Positions 27,113 to 34,473 of a stretch of 64,000 nt of DNA are shown piece by piece (the first letter of the stretch is position 1; every line of letters starts with the position of its first letter). The notes below the pieces were generated by a model. The model saw only the letters and a program-made list of their open reading frames with translations. It was not told where the DNA came from and did not search any database. Both the position numbers and the translations under genes were made by a program. Source of the stretch: an uncultured Crocinitomix sp. (GTDB lineage Bacteria > Bacteroidota > Bacteroidia > Flavobacteriales_D > Crocinitomicaceae); assembly GCA_937136425.1 (NCBI GenBank), contig CAKZON010000070.1, positions 267,711 through 331,710 on the forward strand, in the 5' to 3' direction.

Positions 27113-28345
27113 ATGGCTAAAAATGAGGGGATAAATTGTTCTTTTTGTGGTAGACCAAAGAATGAAGTTGGTATTTTAATTGCCGGGGTTACAGGACATA
27201 TTTGTGAAAACTGCATTGAGCAGGCACATCAAATTGTTGATGAGCAAATCAAATTTGACGAACCAGGTGAATTAACTACTGACTTTAATCTACTAAAACC
27301 TGCCCAGATTAAAGAACAATTGGACGAGTACATTATTGGACAGGATGAAGCCAAAAAAGTACTTTCAGTTGCTGTGTATAATCATTATAAAAGATTATCA
27401 ATAGCGAATAAGGGAGAGGAGATGGAAATCGACAAATCAAATGTAATTTTGGTTGGACGCACCGGAACAGGTAAAACACTTTTGGCAAAAACAATTGCTA
27501 AAACTTTAAATGTTCCTTTTTGCATTGCAGATGCAACCGTACTAACTGAAGCTGGTTATGTTGGAGAAGATGTTGAAAGCATTTTATCCCGTTTATTACA
27601 AGCGGCAGATTTTAATGTAGAAGCTGCTGAAAAAGGCATTGTATTTATTGATGAAATCGACAAAATTGCAAGGAAATCTGACAATCCTTCAATTACTAGA
27701 GATGTATCTGGAGAAGGTGTGCAACAAGCCATGCTAAAATTACTCGAAGGAACTGAGGTTAACGTTCCGCCACAAGGTGGACGAAAGCATCCTGAGCAAA
27801 AAATGATTAAGGTTAACACAAAAAACATTCTGTTTATTGCAGGTGGTGCTTTTGATGGTGTTGAAAAAATCATTGGGCGCCGAGTAAATCGAAACATGAT
27901 TGGATTTGCCTCAAAGGATGCAGAAAAACCAGACGAAGAAAATCTACTGGAGTATATTATTCCAACAGATATAAAAGAGTTTGGGTTGATTCCAGAATTA
28001 ATTGGACGAATGCCAGTTTTAACATACTTGCATCCGTTAGATGAAAAAGCTTTGCGTCGCATTTTAACTGAACCAAAAAATGCATTGGTAAAACAATACG
28101 TGCATTTATTTGAATTGGACGGTGTTAAATTACAGCTAGATGCTGAAGTATTAGACTTTATAGTAAGCAAGGCGCTTGAATATAAATTGGGCGCCAGAGG
28201 ACTAAGGTCAATTTGTGAAGCCATTTTAAATGATGCTATGTTTGATATACCTTCTCAAAAAGATGTGAAAACATTTAGAGTTGATTTGAGCTATGCAGAA
28301 TCTAAATTTGCGGGATCAAAAATGGCCAAACTTAAAATTGCATAG
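27113..28345 (+). CDS. clpX: ATP-dependent Clp protease ATPase subunit
   Basis: The 410-residue AAA+ unfoldase partners ClpP. The N-terminal zinc-binding domain has C9, C12, C31 and C34. Walker A is GRTGTGKT (near residue 120), Walker B is [11 protein letters not shown], and the [20 protein letters not shown] pore/substrate region and IGRMPVLT motif match the family. The length is normal. It lies between clpP and a 2OG oxygenase gene that starts 2 nt after its stop. Confidence 0.98.
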   Translation: MAKNEGINCSFCGRPKNEVGILIAGVTGHICENCIEQAHQIVDEQIKFDEPGELTTDFNLLKPAQIKEQLDEYIIGQDEAKKVLSVAVYNHYKRLSIANKGEEMEIDKSNVILVGRTGTGKTLLAKTIAKTLNVPFCIADATVLTEAGYVGEDVESILSRLLQAADFNVEAAEKGIVFIDEIDKIARKSDNPSITRDVSGEGVQQAMLKLLEGTEVNVPPQGGRKHPEQKMIKVNTKNILFIAGGAFDGVEKIIGRRVNRNMIGFASKDAEKPDEENLLEYIIPTDIKEFGLIPELIGRMPVLTYLHPLDEKALRRILTEPKNALVKQYVHLFELDGVKLQLDAEVLDFIVSKALEYKLGARGLRSICEAILNDAMFDIPSQKDVKTFRVDLSYAESKFAGSKMAKLKIA

Positions 28346-28347
28346 TT

Positions 28348-29313
28348 ATGGACAAGAACAAAATTGCCAATGTAGATTACCTTGACTATAGTGAAGGTAC
28401 ACCTGAAACAAGAGCGAAATTTATACAAGAGTTTGGAGATTCGTTCTCTAACATGGGATTTGCTATTGTGAAAAATCATGGAGTTACTTCAGAATTAAGA
28501 AGTAAACTATTTGAGGTTTCTAAGAAATTCTTTGCTTTACCAGATGATGTAAAAGCTAGTTATGAGCATGAAAAATTACATGGTCAACGTGGTTATATCT
28601 CTAAGAACAAAGAAAGCGCAAAAGGCAAATCAGTTCCTGATCTAAAAGAATTTTATCATATTGGACAAACAGTTACCGATAACGACCCTATTAAGGACGA
28701 ATATCCGGACAATATTTGGCCTAATGAGGTGACAGAGTTTGAAGCTGTAGGACAACAAGTGTTTGATACATTTGAGAATACTGGGCGTAATTTATTGCGT
28801 GCAATTGCCCTTTATTTAGACTTGGATGAACAATACTTTGATGATAAAATTCACAATGGTAATAGTATTTTACGTTTGTTGCATTATTATCCAGTAGCGG
28901 ATAAATCACAGATTCCTGAAGGAGCAGTGAGAGCTGCGGCACACGGAGATATTAACTTGATTACTCTTTTAATGGGCGGAAGTGCGAAAGGTTTACAAGC
29001 GCAATCTTTAGATGGAACTTGGATCTCTGTAGATCCTGGACCAGACGAAATTGTAATTAATATTGGAGACATGCTAGCACGCTTAACAAACGACCGTTTA
29101 CGATCTACCCAGCATCAGGTAATTACACCTGACGAGGAATCATGGACCAAGCCGCGTTATTCAACTCCATTTTTCTTGCACCCACGTTCAGACATGGATT
29201 TGACCTGTTTAGACGATTGTATTAATGCAGAAAATCCAAAAGGATATGCTGATATGACGGCGGGAGAATTTTTAACTGAGCGATTAATTGAATTAGGTTT
29301 ACGAAAGAAATAG
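28348..29313 (+). CDS. 2-oxoglutarate/Fe(II) oxygenase, isopenicillin N synthase-like
   Basis: The 321-residue enzyme has the double-stranded beta-helix fold of the isopenicillin-N-synthase-like family. The iron triad is H199-x-D201 in AAHGDINLITLL and H256 in RSTQHQVI; the 2-oxoglutarate-binding Arg is probably in KPRYSTPFFLHP near residue 268. The N-terminal DIOX_N region (FSNMGFAIVKNHGV) is intact. Substrate is unknown. The gene is the third of a clpP-clpX cluster with a 2-nt gap, and a terminator follows. Co-transcription with the protease is inferred. Confidence 0.88.
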   Translation: MDKNKIANVDYLDYSEGTPETRAKFIQEFGDSFSNMGFAIVKNHGVTSELRSKLFEVSKKFFALPDDVKASYEHEKLHGQRGYISKNKESAKGKSVPDLKEFYHIGQTVTDNDPIKDEYPDNIWPNEVTEFEAVGQQVFDTFENTGRNLLRAIALYLDLDEQYFDDKIHNGNSILRLLHYYPVADKSQIPEGAVRAAAHGDINLITLLMGGSAKGLQAQSLDGTWISVDPGPDEIVINIGDMLARLTNDRLRSTQHQVITPDEESWTKPRYSTPFFLHPRSDMDLTCLDDCINAENPKGYADMTAGEFLTERLIELGLRKK

Positions 29314-29332
29314 ATCAATCTTAAAATTATCA

Positions 29333-29369
29333 TAGCCCCTTGAACTTTAAAGTTTGAGGGGCTTTTTTT
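29333..29369 (+). terminator. Rho-independent terminator of the clpP-clpX-oxygenase operon
   Basis: TAGCCCCT pairs with AGGGGCTT-side sequence, with a nested AACTT/AAGTT pairing, and is followed by TTTTTTT. Confidence 0.9.
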
Positions 29370-29427
29370 ATTTGGTGAATTAACTAAATTATTCGTGGTA
29401 GAACTTTAACCACATCTTATACGCATA

Positions 29428-29475
29428 AAAAGCCCCCGTTCTCTAAATCACAGTTAGAAAACAAGAGGACAATTT
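29428..29475 (-). terminator. Possible terminator of the 29490-30176 lipoprotein gene
   Basis: On the minus strand CCTCTTGTTTTCTAA can pair imperfectly with TTTAGAGAACGGGGG, followed by CTTTTTAT. The stem uses several wobble pairs, so the call is weak. Confidence 0.45.
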
Positions 29476-29489
29476 ATGTTTAATTAAAC

Positions 29490-30176
29490 TTATTCTACTA
29501 CAACCACTGAAGTATTTGTGCCCCTATATTTACACCTGATTTTTCCACCCTCAGGTGTACCTTGAGCAACGTCAACCACAGTTGATCGATCCATGTAAAC
29601 AGTTGGATTTCCTAATGCCAAATCTTTTTTTTGAGCTATCCCTAATTCAACCTCTGTTGCTCCATAGTCAGTCGTCACAAATAAAGCATCTTCGCCCCAA
29701 GTCCAAGATCCAACAAATACCCCCACCTGTTCATTTGATGACAATGCAGTACCACTCCAAACCAAATTTTCTGCAACACCTTTAGTTATGGTGTCAAATT
29801 CAGGCTGAAAAGCAATTTCTTTGCCAGTTGGAACTTCGTTTGTATACATTACACCATTTGTATTTGTATAAACAAAAGTTCCACCTTCTAACTGTCCCAT
29901 ATATTCTTTATGATGCCCACCATACCATATATTATAAGGTAACGTTTCCCCGTTAAAAGTAACCGAGGCGTCTGTAGTATCAGACAACTCTAATAACGAT
30001 CCTGTTGGTCCTCCAAACCTAAAACGAGCTACTACATGCGTTTTATCTTCATTTTGATTATAAAACAATTCATAATCAGTGTAAATTTTATTCTGGCCAA
30101 CGTCAGATTCACACTCCTTTTTACAAGAGGTAAAAATCATACCTAATGCTAAGATTGCAAAAAATACTTTTTTCAT
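29490..30176 (-). CDS. Lipoprotein of unknown function
   Basis: The 228-residue product has a lipoprotein signal (LALGMIFTSCKKE, Cys18). The rest looks like beta sandwich (VVARFRFGGPTGSLLELSD, TDASVTFNGETLPYN), reminiscent of Ig-like surface lipoproteins, but I recognise no family. It is divergent from tRNA-Ser and the last gene before the island. The tRNA promoter region lies within the 218 nt upstream of its start. Confidence 0.6.
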   Translation of the reverse strand: MKKVFFAILALGMIFTSCKKECESDVGQNKIYTDYELFYNQNEDKTHVVARFRFGGPTGSLLELSDTTDASVTFNGETLPYNIWYGGHHKEYMGQLEGGTFVYTNTNGVMYTNEVPTGKEIAFQPEFDTITKGVAENLVWSGTALSSNEQVGVFVGSWTWGEDALFVTTDYGATEVELGIAQKKDLALGNPTVYMDRSTVVDVAQGTPEGGKIRCKYRGTNTSVVVVE

Positions 30177-30301
30177 GCTTGATAGTATTACGTTCCTTTT
30201 CAGACATGAGTCGTTTCAAAAGCCCTTTCCCCCTATTGAGTTGTAGACAAATATTGAACGTTTATTCAGAAGCTCTGTGGCTATCAGTTATTACAAATCA
30301 C

Positions 30302-30309
30302 TATATTTG
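30302..30309 (+). promoter_or_regulatory. Bacteroidetes -7 box (TATATTTG) of tRNA-Ser
   Basis: TATATTTG matches TAnnTTTG 86 nt before the mature tRNA-Ser. A good -33 TTTG is not visible at 19 nt spacing. Confidence 0.5.
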
Positions 30310-30375
30310 CAGCCGCACAAAGATTTTTCCCATTGGTTTTAAATCTTGCACGGCTATTTATCTAAAGACATTGTT

Positions 30376-32001
30376 TTAATGAATAGCGAATACTGGAAAG
30401 GTGGCAGAGTGGCTGAACGCGCACGCTTGGAAAGCGTGTTTACAGAAATGTAACGGGGGTTCGAATCCCCCTCTTTCCGCAGAAGGGGATAACTGAAAAA
30501 TTTCATTCAGTTGTCCCCTTTTTAACTTTCCCAAGCCCTTGTCCATATTGGGAAGCAGGTCAAATATCTGATTCAGTTGCGGGGTTCGACATTTTTTTCC
30601 ATCAAAACTCAACTGTTCCATAAATATCGAACCCACGATCTTATGTTTGAGATTAATGCTGCCTGTAGTGTAGGTTTCCTGTACGTTCTCTAGTAAGTGT
30701 ATGCCACTTTCTAATAATGCAACAAATTCACTCGTAGAAGTCTTTAAATCGGCTATTTTTTCCTTTATGTCCTTTTTTTCTTTTAAATGGCGTGCTTTAA
30801 TGCTAACATACTCGGCGGGTTCAAGCATATCATCTAACATTAAGTCTTGTGATTTTATCAATCGAGCTTCGATTTGTTCTAGTTTTGCTTTGAGCGTTTT
30901 AAGTTCAGGTTTGTTGTCTACTCGCGACATTTTCATTTCATCCGCCAAGGTCGCATTGTAAAGGACTAGCATTTCAGGTTCGATTTGAATAGACTTCAAT
31001 AATTCATCAAATGCTTTGTGAACTTTGATTGCTGACACCCTTTGTTTCTTGCAATGGTTGCAGTGATAATATCCGTAACGTTTCCCTAATTTACCCTTAG
31101 AATAACTTGCCGTCATGGTATGCGCGCATTTGTCACAGTTTAATACACCGCGTAAATGAAAGTCATCACGAAGTTTAGTGTATTTAGGTTCAAACTTACC
31201 TCTTGCTTTTCGGTTTCCTGCCAATGCTTGTTGCACTTCATAAAAAAGTGTTTCGCTTACGATTGGCTCATGTCGCCCTTCAACAATGCGCATGGGTTCT
31301 TTATCTAAAGCAGGAACTTCTATTTTCCCCATGTAAATCATTCGCTTTAGGATTTTGCTCATATTGTTGCGTGAAACCTTTATTCCTCTTTCGGCAAGAT
31401 CAGCACGAATTTCATTTTGTGGTATTCCTTTGGCTACTTTTTCAAATATCTCTTTAACAACGGGTGCTTTTATAGGATCATGAAGTATTATATGCTTCCC
31501 CTCTTCATTTCTAGCGGATATAAATCCAAAGAACGGTTTACGAGGCCAGTAACCGCTTTTTAATCCTTGGCGAACGCCACGACGAATTTTTATCGAACGT
31601 TTTTGATTGTCAACATCAGGAGCAGCCATATAAACGGCAAGCATTAACCATTGGTCAGGAATATTTAAATCAACAGGTTGTTCAATGGCTTGTGGAACAA
31701 TACCACGTTTGGATAAGTCGCGAACGACATTTAATCCGTCTGTTAGGTCTCTTGAAAAACGATCCCATGAAGTAACAAGTAATTCGTCCGTTTCTAGTTC
31801 TTTTTTCTTAACCAGTTTCATCCACTTCTTCCATTCAGGTCTATCGAATGATTTTGCGGAATGATCTTCACGAATAACATGAACCACTTCATAGCCCCAT
31901 CTTTTGCAATAGTCTGTTAAGCGATCAAATTGATCGTCCAAACTATATCCTTTAGCTTGCTCGTCTGAACTTACCCGACACATGATTGTTACCTTCTTCA
32001 T
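30376..32001 (-). CDS. Large serine recombinase (site-specific integrase)
   Basis: The 541-residue product has the resolvase catalytic domain (residues 1-150): MCRVSSDEQ with catalytic S11, then TSWDRFSRD. The recombinase domain follows (RRGVRQGLKSGYWPRKPFFG near residue 185), then a zinc ribbon (LNCDKCAHTM, YYHCNHCKK), a coiled coil and a short tail. It integrates or excises DNA at short att sites. The last ~34 residues (AERGGFEPPLHF onward) are simply the antisense translation of tRNA-Ser, so the gene crosses the probable attachment site and its C-terminus would differ in the excised circle. The start overlaps the upstream 49-residue ORF by ATGA. Confidence 0.93.
   Translation of the reverse strand: MKKVTIMCRVSSDEQAKGYSLDDQFDRLTDYCKRWGYEVVHVIREDHSAKSFDRPEWKKWMKLVKKKELETDELLVTSWDRFSRDLTDGLNVVRDLSKRGIVPQAIEQPVDLNIPDQWLMLAVYMAAPDVDNQKRSIKIRRGVRQGLKSGYWPRKPFFGFISARNEEGKHIILHDPIKAPVVKEIFEKVAKGIPQNEIRADLAERGIKVSRNNMSKILKRMIYMGKIEVPALDKEPMRIVEGRHEPIVSETLFYEVQQALAGNRKARGKFEPKYTKLRDDFHLRGVLNCDKCAHTMTASYSKGKLGKRYGYYHCNHCKKQRVSAIKVHKAFDELLKSIQIEPEMLVLYNATLADEMKMSRVDNKPELKTLKAKLEQIEARLIKSQDLMLDDMLEPAEYVSIKARHLKEKKDIKEKIADLKTSTSEFVALLESGIHLLENVQETYTTGSINLKHKIVGSIFMEQLSFDGKKCRTPQLNQIFDLLPNMDKGLGKLKRGQLNEIFQLSPSAERGGFEPPLHFCKHAFQACAFSHSATFPVFAIH
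30395..30479 (+). tRNA. tRNA-Ser, anticodon GGA
   Basis: The 85-nt class II tRNA has acceptor GGAAAGG with TCTTTCC, discriminator G, anticodon stem CACGC/GCGTG with loop TTGGAAA (anticodon GGA, reads UCC/UCU), a long variable arm, and T arm GGGGG-TTCGAAT-CCCCC. CCA is not encoded. The whole gene lies antisense inside the last ~34 codons of the serine recombinase. Confidence 0.97.
30483..30523 (+). terminator. Strong hairpin and T-run just after tRNA-Ser
   Basis: AAGGGGATAACTGAA pairs with TTCAGTTGTCCCCTT (one T-G wobble) and is followed by TTTTT. It works as a tRNA terminator on the plus strand but is also antisense to recombinase codons, so it belongs to the island end. It could equally be part of the recombinase attachment site. 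Confidence 0.75.
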
Positions 32002-32147
32002 TTCTTCTTATTTTTCTGTTCTTGAATGATCTTCATATTTATTCTTGCTAGTTCAATCATAGTTTTCCGATACGATTCAAGTTGTTCATCTGATAAGTGT
32101 TTTCCTTTCTCTCCTAATATTTCTCTACACTTTTGTAAACTTATCAT
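31998..32147 (-). CDS. 49-residue protein coupled to the serine recombinase
   Basis: Found by hand translation. It begins MISLQKCREILGEKGKHLSD and ends in a Lys-rich tail (QEQKNKKK), with its TGA overlapping the recombinase ATG as ATGA. The sequence is predicted helical with a mid-region DEQLESYRKTMIELARI. Small helical proteins of this kind (xLxxCxxILG-x-DEQ) are often found just before serine recombinases of Bacteroidetes mobile elements; I recall the pattern but not a function. A role as recombination directionality factor or translation-coupling leader is inference. Confidence 0.65.
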   Translation of the reverse strand: MISLQKCREILGEKGKHLSDEQLESYRKTMIELARINMKIIQEQKNKKK

Positions 32148-32203
32148 CCGTTTGTTTTAGTTCTTTTCTCTATCCTAGTTCGCTTTCTTATCTTCAATTT
32201 ATC

Positions 32204-32848
32204 TTACAAATGGTTGTCTATCTCGACACCTTCCTTTTGTAAAAACTGACGTACAATTTGGGTGAAGTAAACTAATAGACAAGGTTCAGACAAAAACGCC
32301 TGTGTTAAATGTTTATCCTCTCCAAGTGTCTCTATTAAACACGCTCCGTCACGTTTTATATATAGAACATATTCTTTCTCCTTCATTAAAGTGGAAACTA
32401 TTAATGTGGTAAACATAGAGTTGACTACGTGCTTTTCAACTTGCGCTATTTCGTTTCTTAATCCTGCTTTTTCTTCCGTTAGTTTTTCTATCTCGTCACT
32501 TAGTTCTTGCAGGATCACAGTATCAGAATCGCCAGATTCGTCATGGATTGCCATAAGCAAGCCTTCAATGTCAATTTCAGCAATTAAAAATTCTTTGAGT
32601 TCGATAATGGATTTTATGGGAATACCAAAATCCCGTAACGATTTGACAAGTAATAACCATATATATTCTATTGGGCTATACTTCATCCTGAATTTGGTCT
32701 TTTTTGGTTGGAGATATACCCCTTTGTTACGCCAATCATAAGACGTTTTATCTGTTATACCCAAGTTGGCAAGCCCGAATTGTTTGTGCGTTACATATTC
32801 GATTACGCCTGAATATTCAGTTGTCTTTAATACTTTATTTTCGTTCAT
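32204..32848 (-). CDS. MerR-like DNA-binding protein with coiled coil
   Basis: The 214-residue product has a MerR-type winged helix at residues ~17-95: LANLGITDKTSYDWRNKGVY, then SPIEYIWLLLVKSLRDFGIP and IKSIIELKEFL. Residues ~112-140 (LSDEIEKLTEEKAGLRNEIA) form a coiled coil as in MerR dimers. No metal-binding Cys cluster is present. It probably regulates the element, perhaps the recombinase genes downstream in the same direction (57-nt gap to the small ORF). Ligand and targets unknown. Confidence 0.75.
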   Translation of the reverse strand: MNENKVLKTTEYSGVIEYVTHKQFGLANLGITDKTSYDWRNKGVYLQPKKTKFRMKYSPIEYIWLLLVKSLRDFGIPIKSIIELKEFLIAEIDIEGLLMAIHDESGDSDTVILQELSDEIEKLTEEKAGLRNEIAQVEKHVVNSMFTTLIVSTLMKEKEYVLYIKRDGACLIETLGEDKHLTQAFLSEPCLLVYFTQIVRQFLQKEGVEIDNHL

Positions 32849-32916
32849 GTTCTTCTTTGATTAAAACCTAACCACACCTAAAGGTAATGTATTTAATTCG
32901 TTATTCAAAATAATTT

Positions 32917-33426
32917 TTAATCTTCAGGTCGCTCACGTGACTGTTTGTTACGTAAACGTTTGATATGCTTTAGGGTATTTAGAGCATTGTTTGCCGTGCG
33001 TTGGTCAAACGAACAATAGCCATATTCACATTGATTATTCTGCGAATATTTATAGAGTGTTGTCATCACTCCTTTCATTTGCTCCAATTGCGTTTTTAAT
33101 TTAGAATCAATTGGAGCAGCTACTTTCAATGACTGAATCATATCCTTCATGAAAATGACTGTGGAATAATGAATCGACATTTCTTTGCACATAGCTTCCA
33201 CCTGTTTAATGTATGTATTAAATATTCGATTGATTAGTTCGGTAGTTTCAAGGCTACCCGCTGCGGGACGTGAAACTACAGCTCGTATTAACTTAACTTT
33301 TTCACGGTTTCTTAATGCTTGTTGTTTGCAAGCATTAGAGCAATATTGTTTTGATTTATTTTTGTAGGTAAAGGTTTCTTTACAGATTGTACACGCTTTC
33401 TCTCTCATCATATCCTTTATATTCAA
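32917..33426 (-). CDS. Zinc-finger-like mobile-element protein, unknown function
   Basis: The 169-residue product starts with a probable zinc-binding site: CTICKETF and, 13 residues later, YCSNACKQQALRNR (four Cys, C-x2-C and C-x3-C). The CSxxCxxxAxRxR ending is common in small element-borne DNA-binding proteins. The remainder is helical and ends with basic residues (KHIKRLRNKQSRERPED). The ATG may be at 33426 or a few codons later (MM at residues 6-7). The phased GTTRC array and an extra GTAAC/GTTGC pair lie just upstream of its start. Confidence 0.6.
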   Translation of the reverse strand: MNIKDMMREKACTICKETFTYKNKSKQYCSNACKQQALRNREKVKLIRAVVSRPAAGSLETTELINRIFNTYIKQVEAMCKEMSIHYSTVIFMKDMIQSLKVAAPIDSKLKTQLEQMKGVMTTLYKYSQNNQCEYGYCSFDQRTANNALNTLKHIKRLRNKQSRERPED

Positions 33427-33454
33427 CGTTGGATATAACAGAATTATTGTTTTA

Positions 33455-33600
33455 GGTAACGTTGCTAAAAAATTAGATTCTTGTTACGCTTTGATACTGA
33501 AAATGAAATTGAACAGACCTTTTGAGAAAATGACGTGCATTCTTTGTTACTCTACGTTACCAAAAGTTGCGCTTTGTTACCGCTTGTTACGATTCGTTGC
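33455..33600. repeat. Phased GTTRC array: six copies with exact 10-bp period, plus nearby copies
   Basis: GTTAC/GTTGC starts at 33546, 33556, 33566, 33576, 33586 and 33596, each five bases followed by five of variable sequence, so all copies face one side of the helix. Further copies occur at 33483 (GTTAC), and as GTAAC-GTTGC at 33456-33465. The array is 121-175 bp upstream of the zinc-finger gene start. It looks like a cooperative protein-binding site (operator, iteron or partition-like site). The surrounding 33427-33881 gap holds no gene that I can see apart from this and the hairpin below. Confidence 0.7.
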
Positions 33601-33668
33601 TTAAATTCGAAAATCACTAATCAAGAACCCCAGTAAAATCAGTACACTCCCTCATATATTAGTCATAA

Positions 33669-33694
33669 AACAGTCACACTCCCGTATGACTGTT
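33669..33694. terminator. Perfect 8-bp inverted repeat in the array-bearing gap
   Basis: AACAGTCA-cactcccgta-TGACTGTT. On the plus strand it is followed by ATTATAATTTATT and on the minus strand by TTATGACT, so it is at best a weak terminator; a protein-binding palindrome is the alternative. Two copies of CCTAATACA follow at about 33763 and 33804. Confidence 0.4.
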
Positions 33695-33881
33695 ATTATA
33701 ATTTATTTGCTGTTTTTTCTTATAAATCCACAATTCTTAAAACCTGAATCCTAGTAAAAACCCATGATTACCTAATACAAACCCAATAAATACTTCATAA
33801 AACCCTAATACATTTTTTAAAAAGAGATTACCCTTTCTAGCTTTGTCTTATTGGTTCGTGATGGTCTGTACTTAACTGTTC

Positions 33882-34187
33882 TTAATTGGGTTGGGTTTTC
33901 TTGAATAATTCGGTTAAGCCGTCGCATTCCTCTTCTAATCCAAAACTACGAAGCAGTTGCACAAGTGTACCAATTGAATGCACAATTTCACTATGGTCTG
34001 ATGGGCTACTTATTTCATTGAATCGGGTAATTAAATCAATGGACGAAAGTAAATTGGTTCTGATGATACTTAATTCGTTGTAATTTTTAATTCCCACTTT
34101 AACATGGAAACCTTTTGAATTGGGTTCTGGAATTAATGTGGTACAATAATCTTCTTTGAAGTCTTTCAACTTTTTTAATGAACTCAT
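33882..34187 (-). CDS. Small protein of unknown function
   Basis: The 101-residue product (MSSLKKLKDFKEDYCTTLIP onward) is predicted alpha/beta with a helical C-terminal half and no signal or membrane segment. I recognise no family. Its upstream leader (34188-34351) contains a 75-nt structured inverted repeat, a GCGGA/TCCGC hairpin and repeated ACTTGT-TTAGGA motifs, so its expression is likely controlled. It is the first gene beyond the array region and faces away from the subtilase. Confidence 0.5.
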   Translation of the reverse strand: MSSLKKLKDFKEDYCTTLIPEPNSKGFHVKVGIKNYNELSIIRTNLLSSIDLITRFNEISSPSDHSEIVHSIGTLVQLLRSFGLEEECDGLTELFKKTQPN

Positions 34188-34190
34188 AAT

Positions 34191-34351
34191 ACTTGTTTTT
34201 AGGAAGCGGAAAAATCCGCAGTAATTAATAAAAAAATCTCGATAGACACAGGTGTCCTAACATACAAGTATGAGTCAGCTGTTTCCAGTTATCTGCACCA
34301 GTCTATCGAGAAGTATCTTTGTTAATTGTATCATGAACTTGTATTTAGGAA
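34191..34351. repeat. Three copies of ACTTGT(A/T)T(G/T)TTAGGA
   Basis: A 15-nt motif occurs directly at 34191-34205 and 34337-34351 (14 of 15 identical) and inverted at 34255-34269, inside the loop of the structured element. The first copy ends at the start codon of the 33882-34187 gene. They may be operator half-sites or traces of a small insertion (direct repeats flanking about 131 nt). Confidence 0.6.
34237..34311 (-). ncRNA. Structured inverted-repeat element (candidate leader RNA or attenuator)
   Basis: On the minus strand TCTCGATAGAC-TGGTG pairs with CACCTG-T-GTCTATCGAGA, an 11-bp perfect stem extended by ~4 bp, and is followed by TTTTTTT. Inside are CTG-GAAA-CAG (a GNRA loop) and CATAC-TT-GTATG. 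It sits 50 nt upstream of the 33882-34187 start, with a second hairpin GCGGA-ttttt-TCCGC between, so it may be a leader or attenuator for that gene. No known riboswitch motif is recognised. Confidence 0.45.
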
Positions 34352-34473
34352 ATACTAAAATAAGGAAAATTTCGGACTCTGTATTGTCTGTTTAGGGTTA
34401 ATATATGCGCTTTTGGAAAGATTTCTTGTGAATTTCTCCATTGAAGGTTATATTTAATGCTCAACTCAAACTT

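Noticed and set aside
30701..30961. Plus-strand ORF opposite the recombinase
   Set aside because: It has no signal of its own and mirrors the coiled-coil coding region of the recombinase.
33456..33600. CRISPR array
   Set aside because: The units are 10-bp phased pentamers with 5-nt spacers, far too short for repeats and spacers, and no cas genes are present.
34237..34311. Hammerhead or other known ribozyme in the leader element
   Set aside because: The CUGANGA/GAAA core is not present in the right order; only a GAAA loop is seen.
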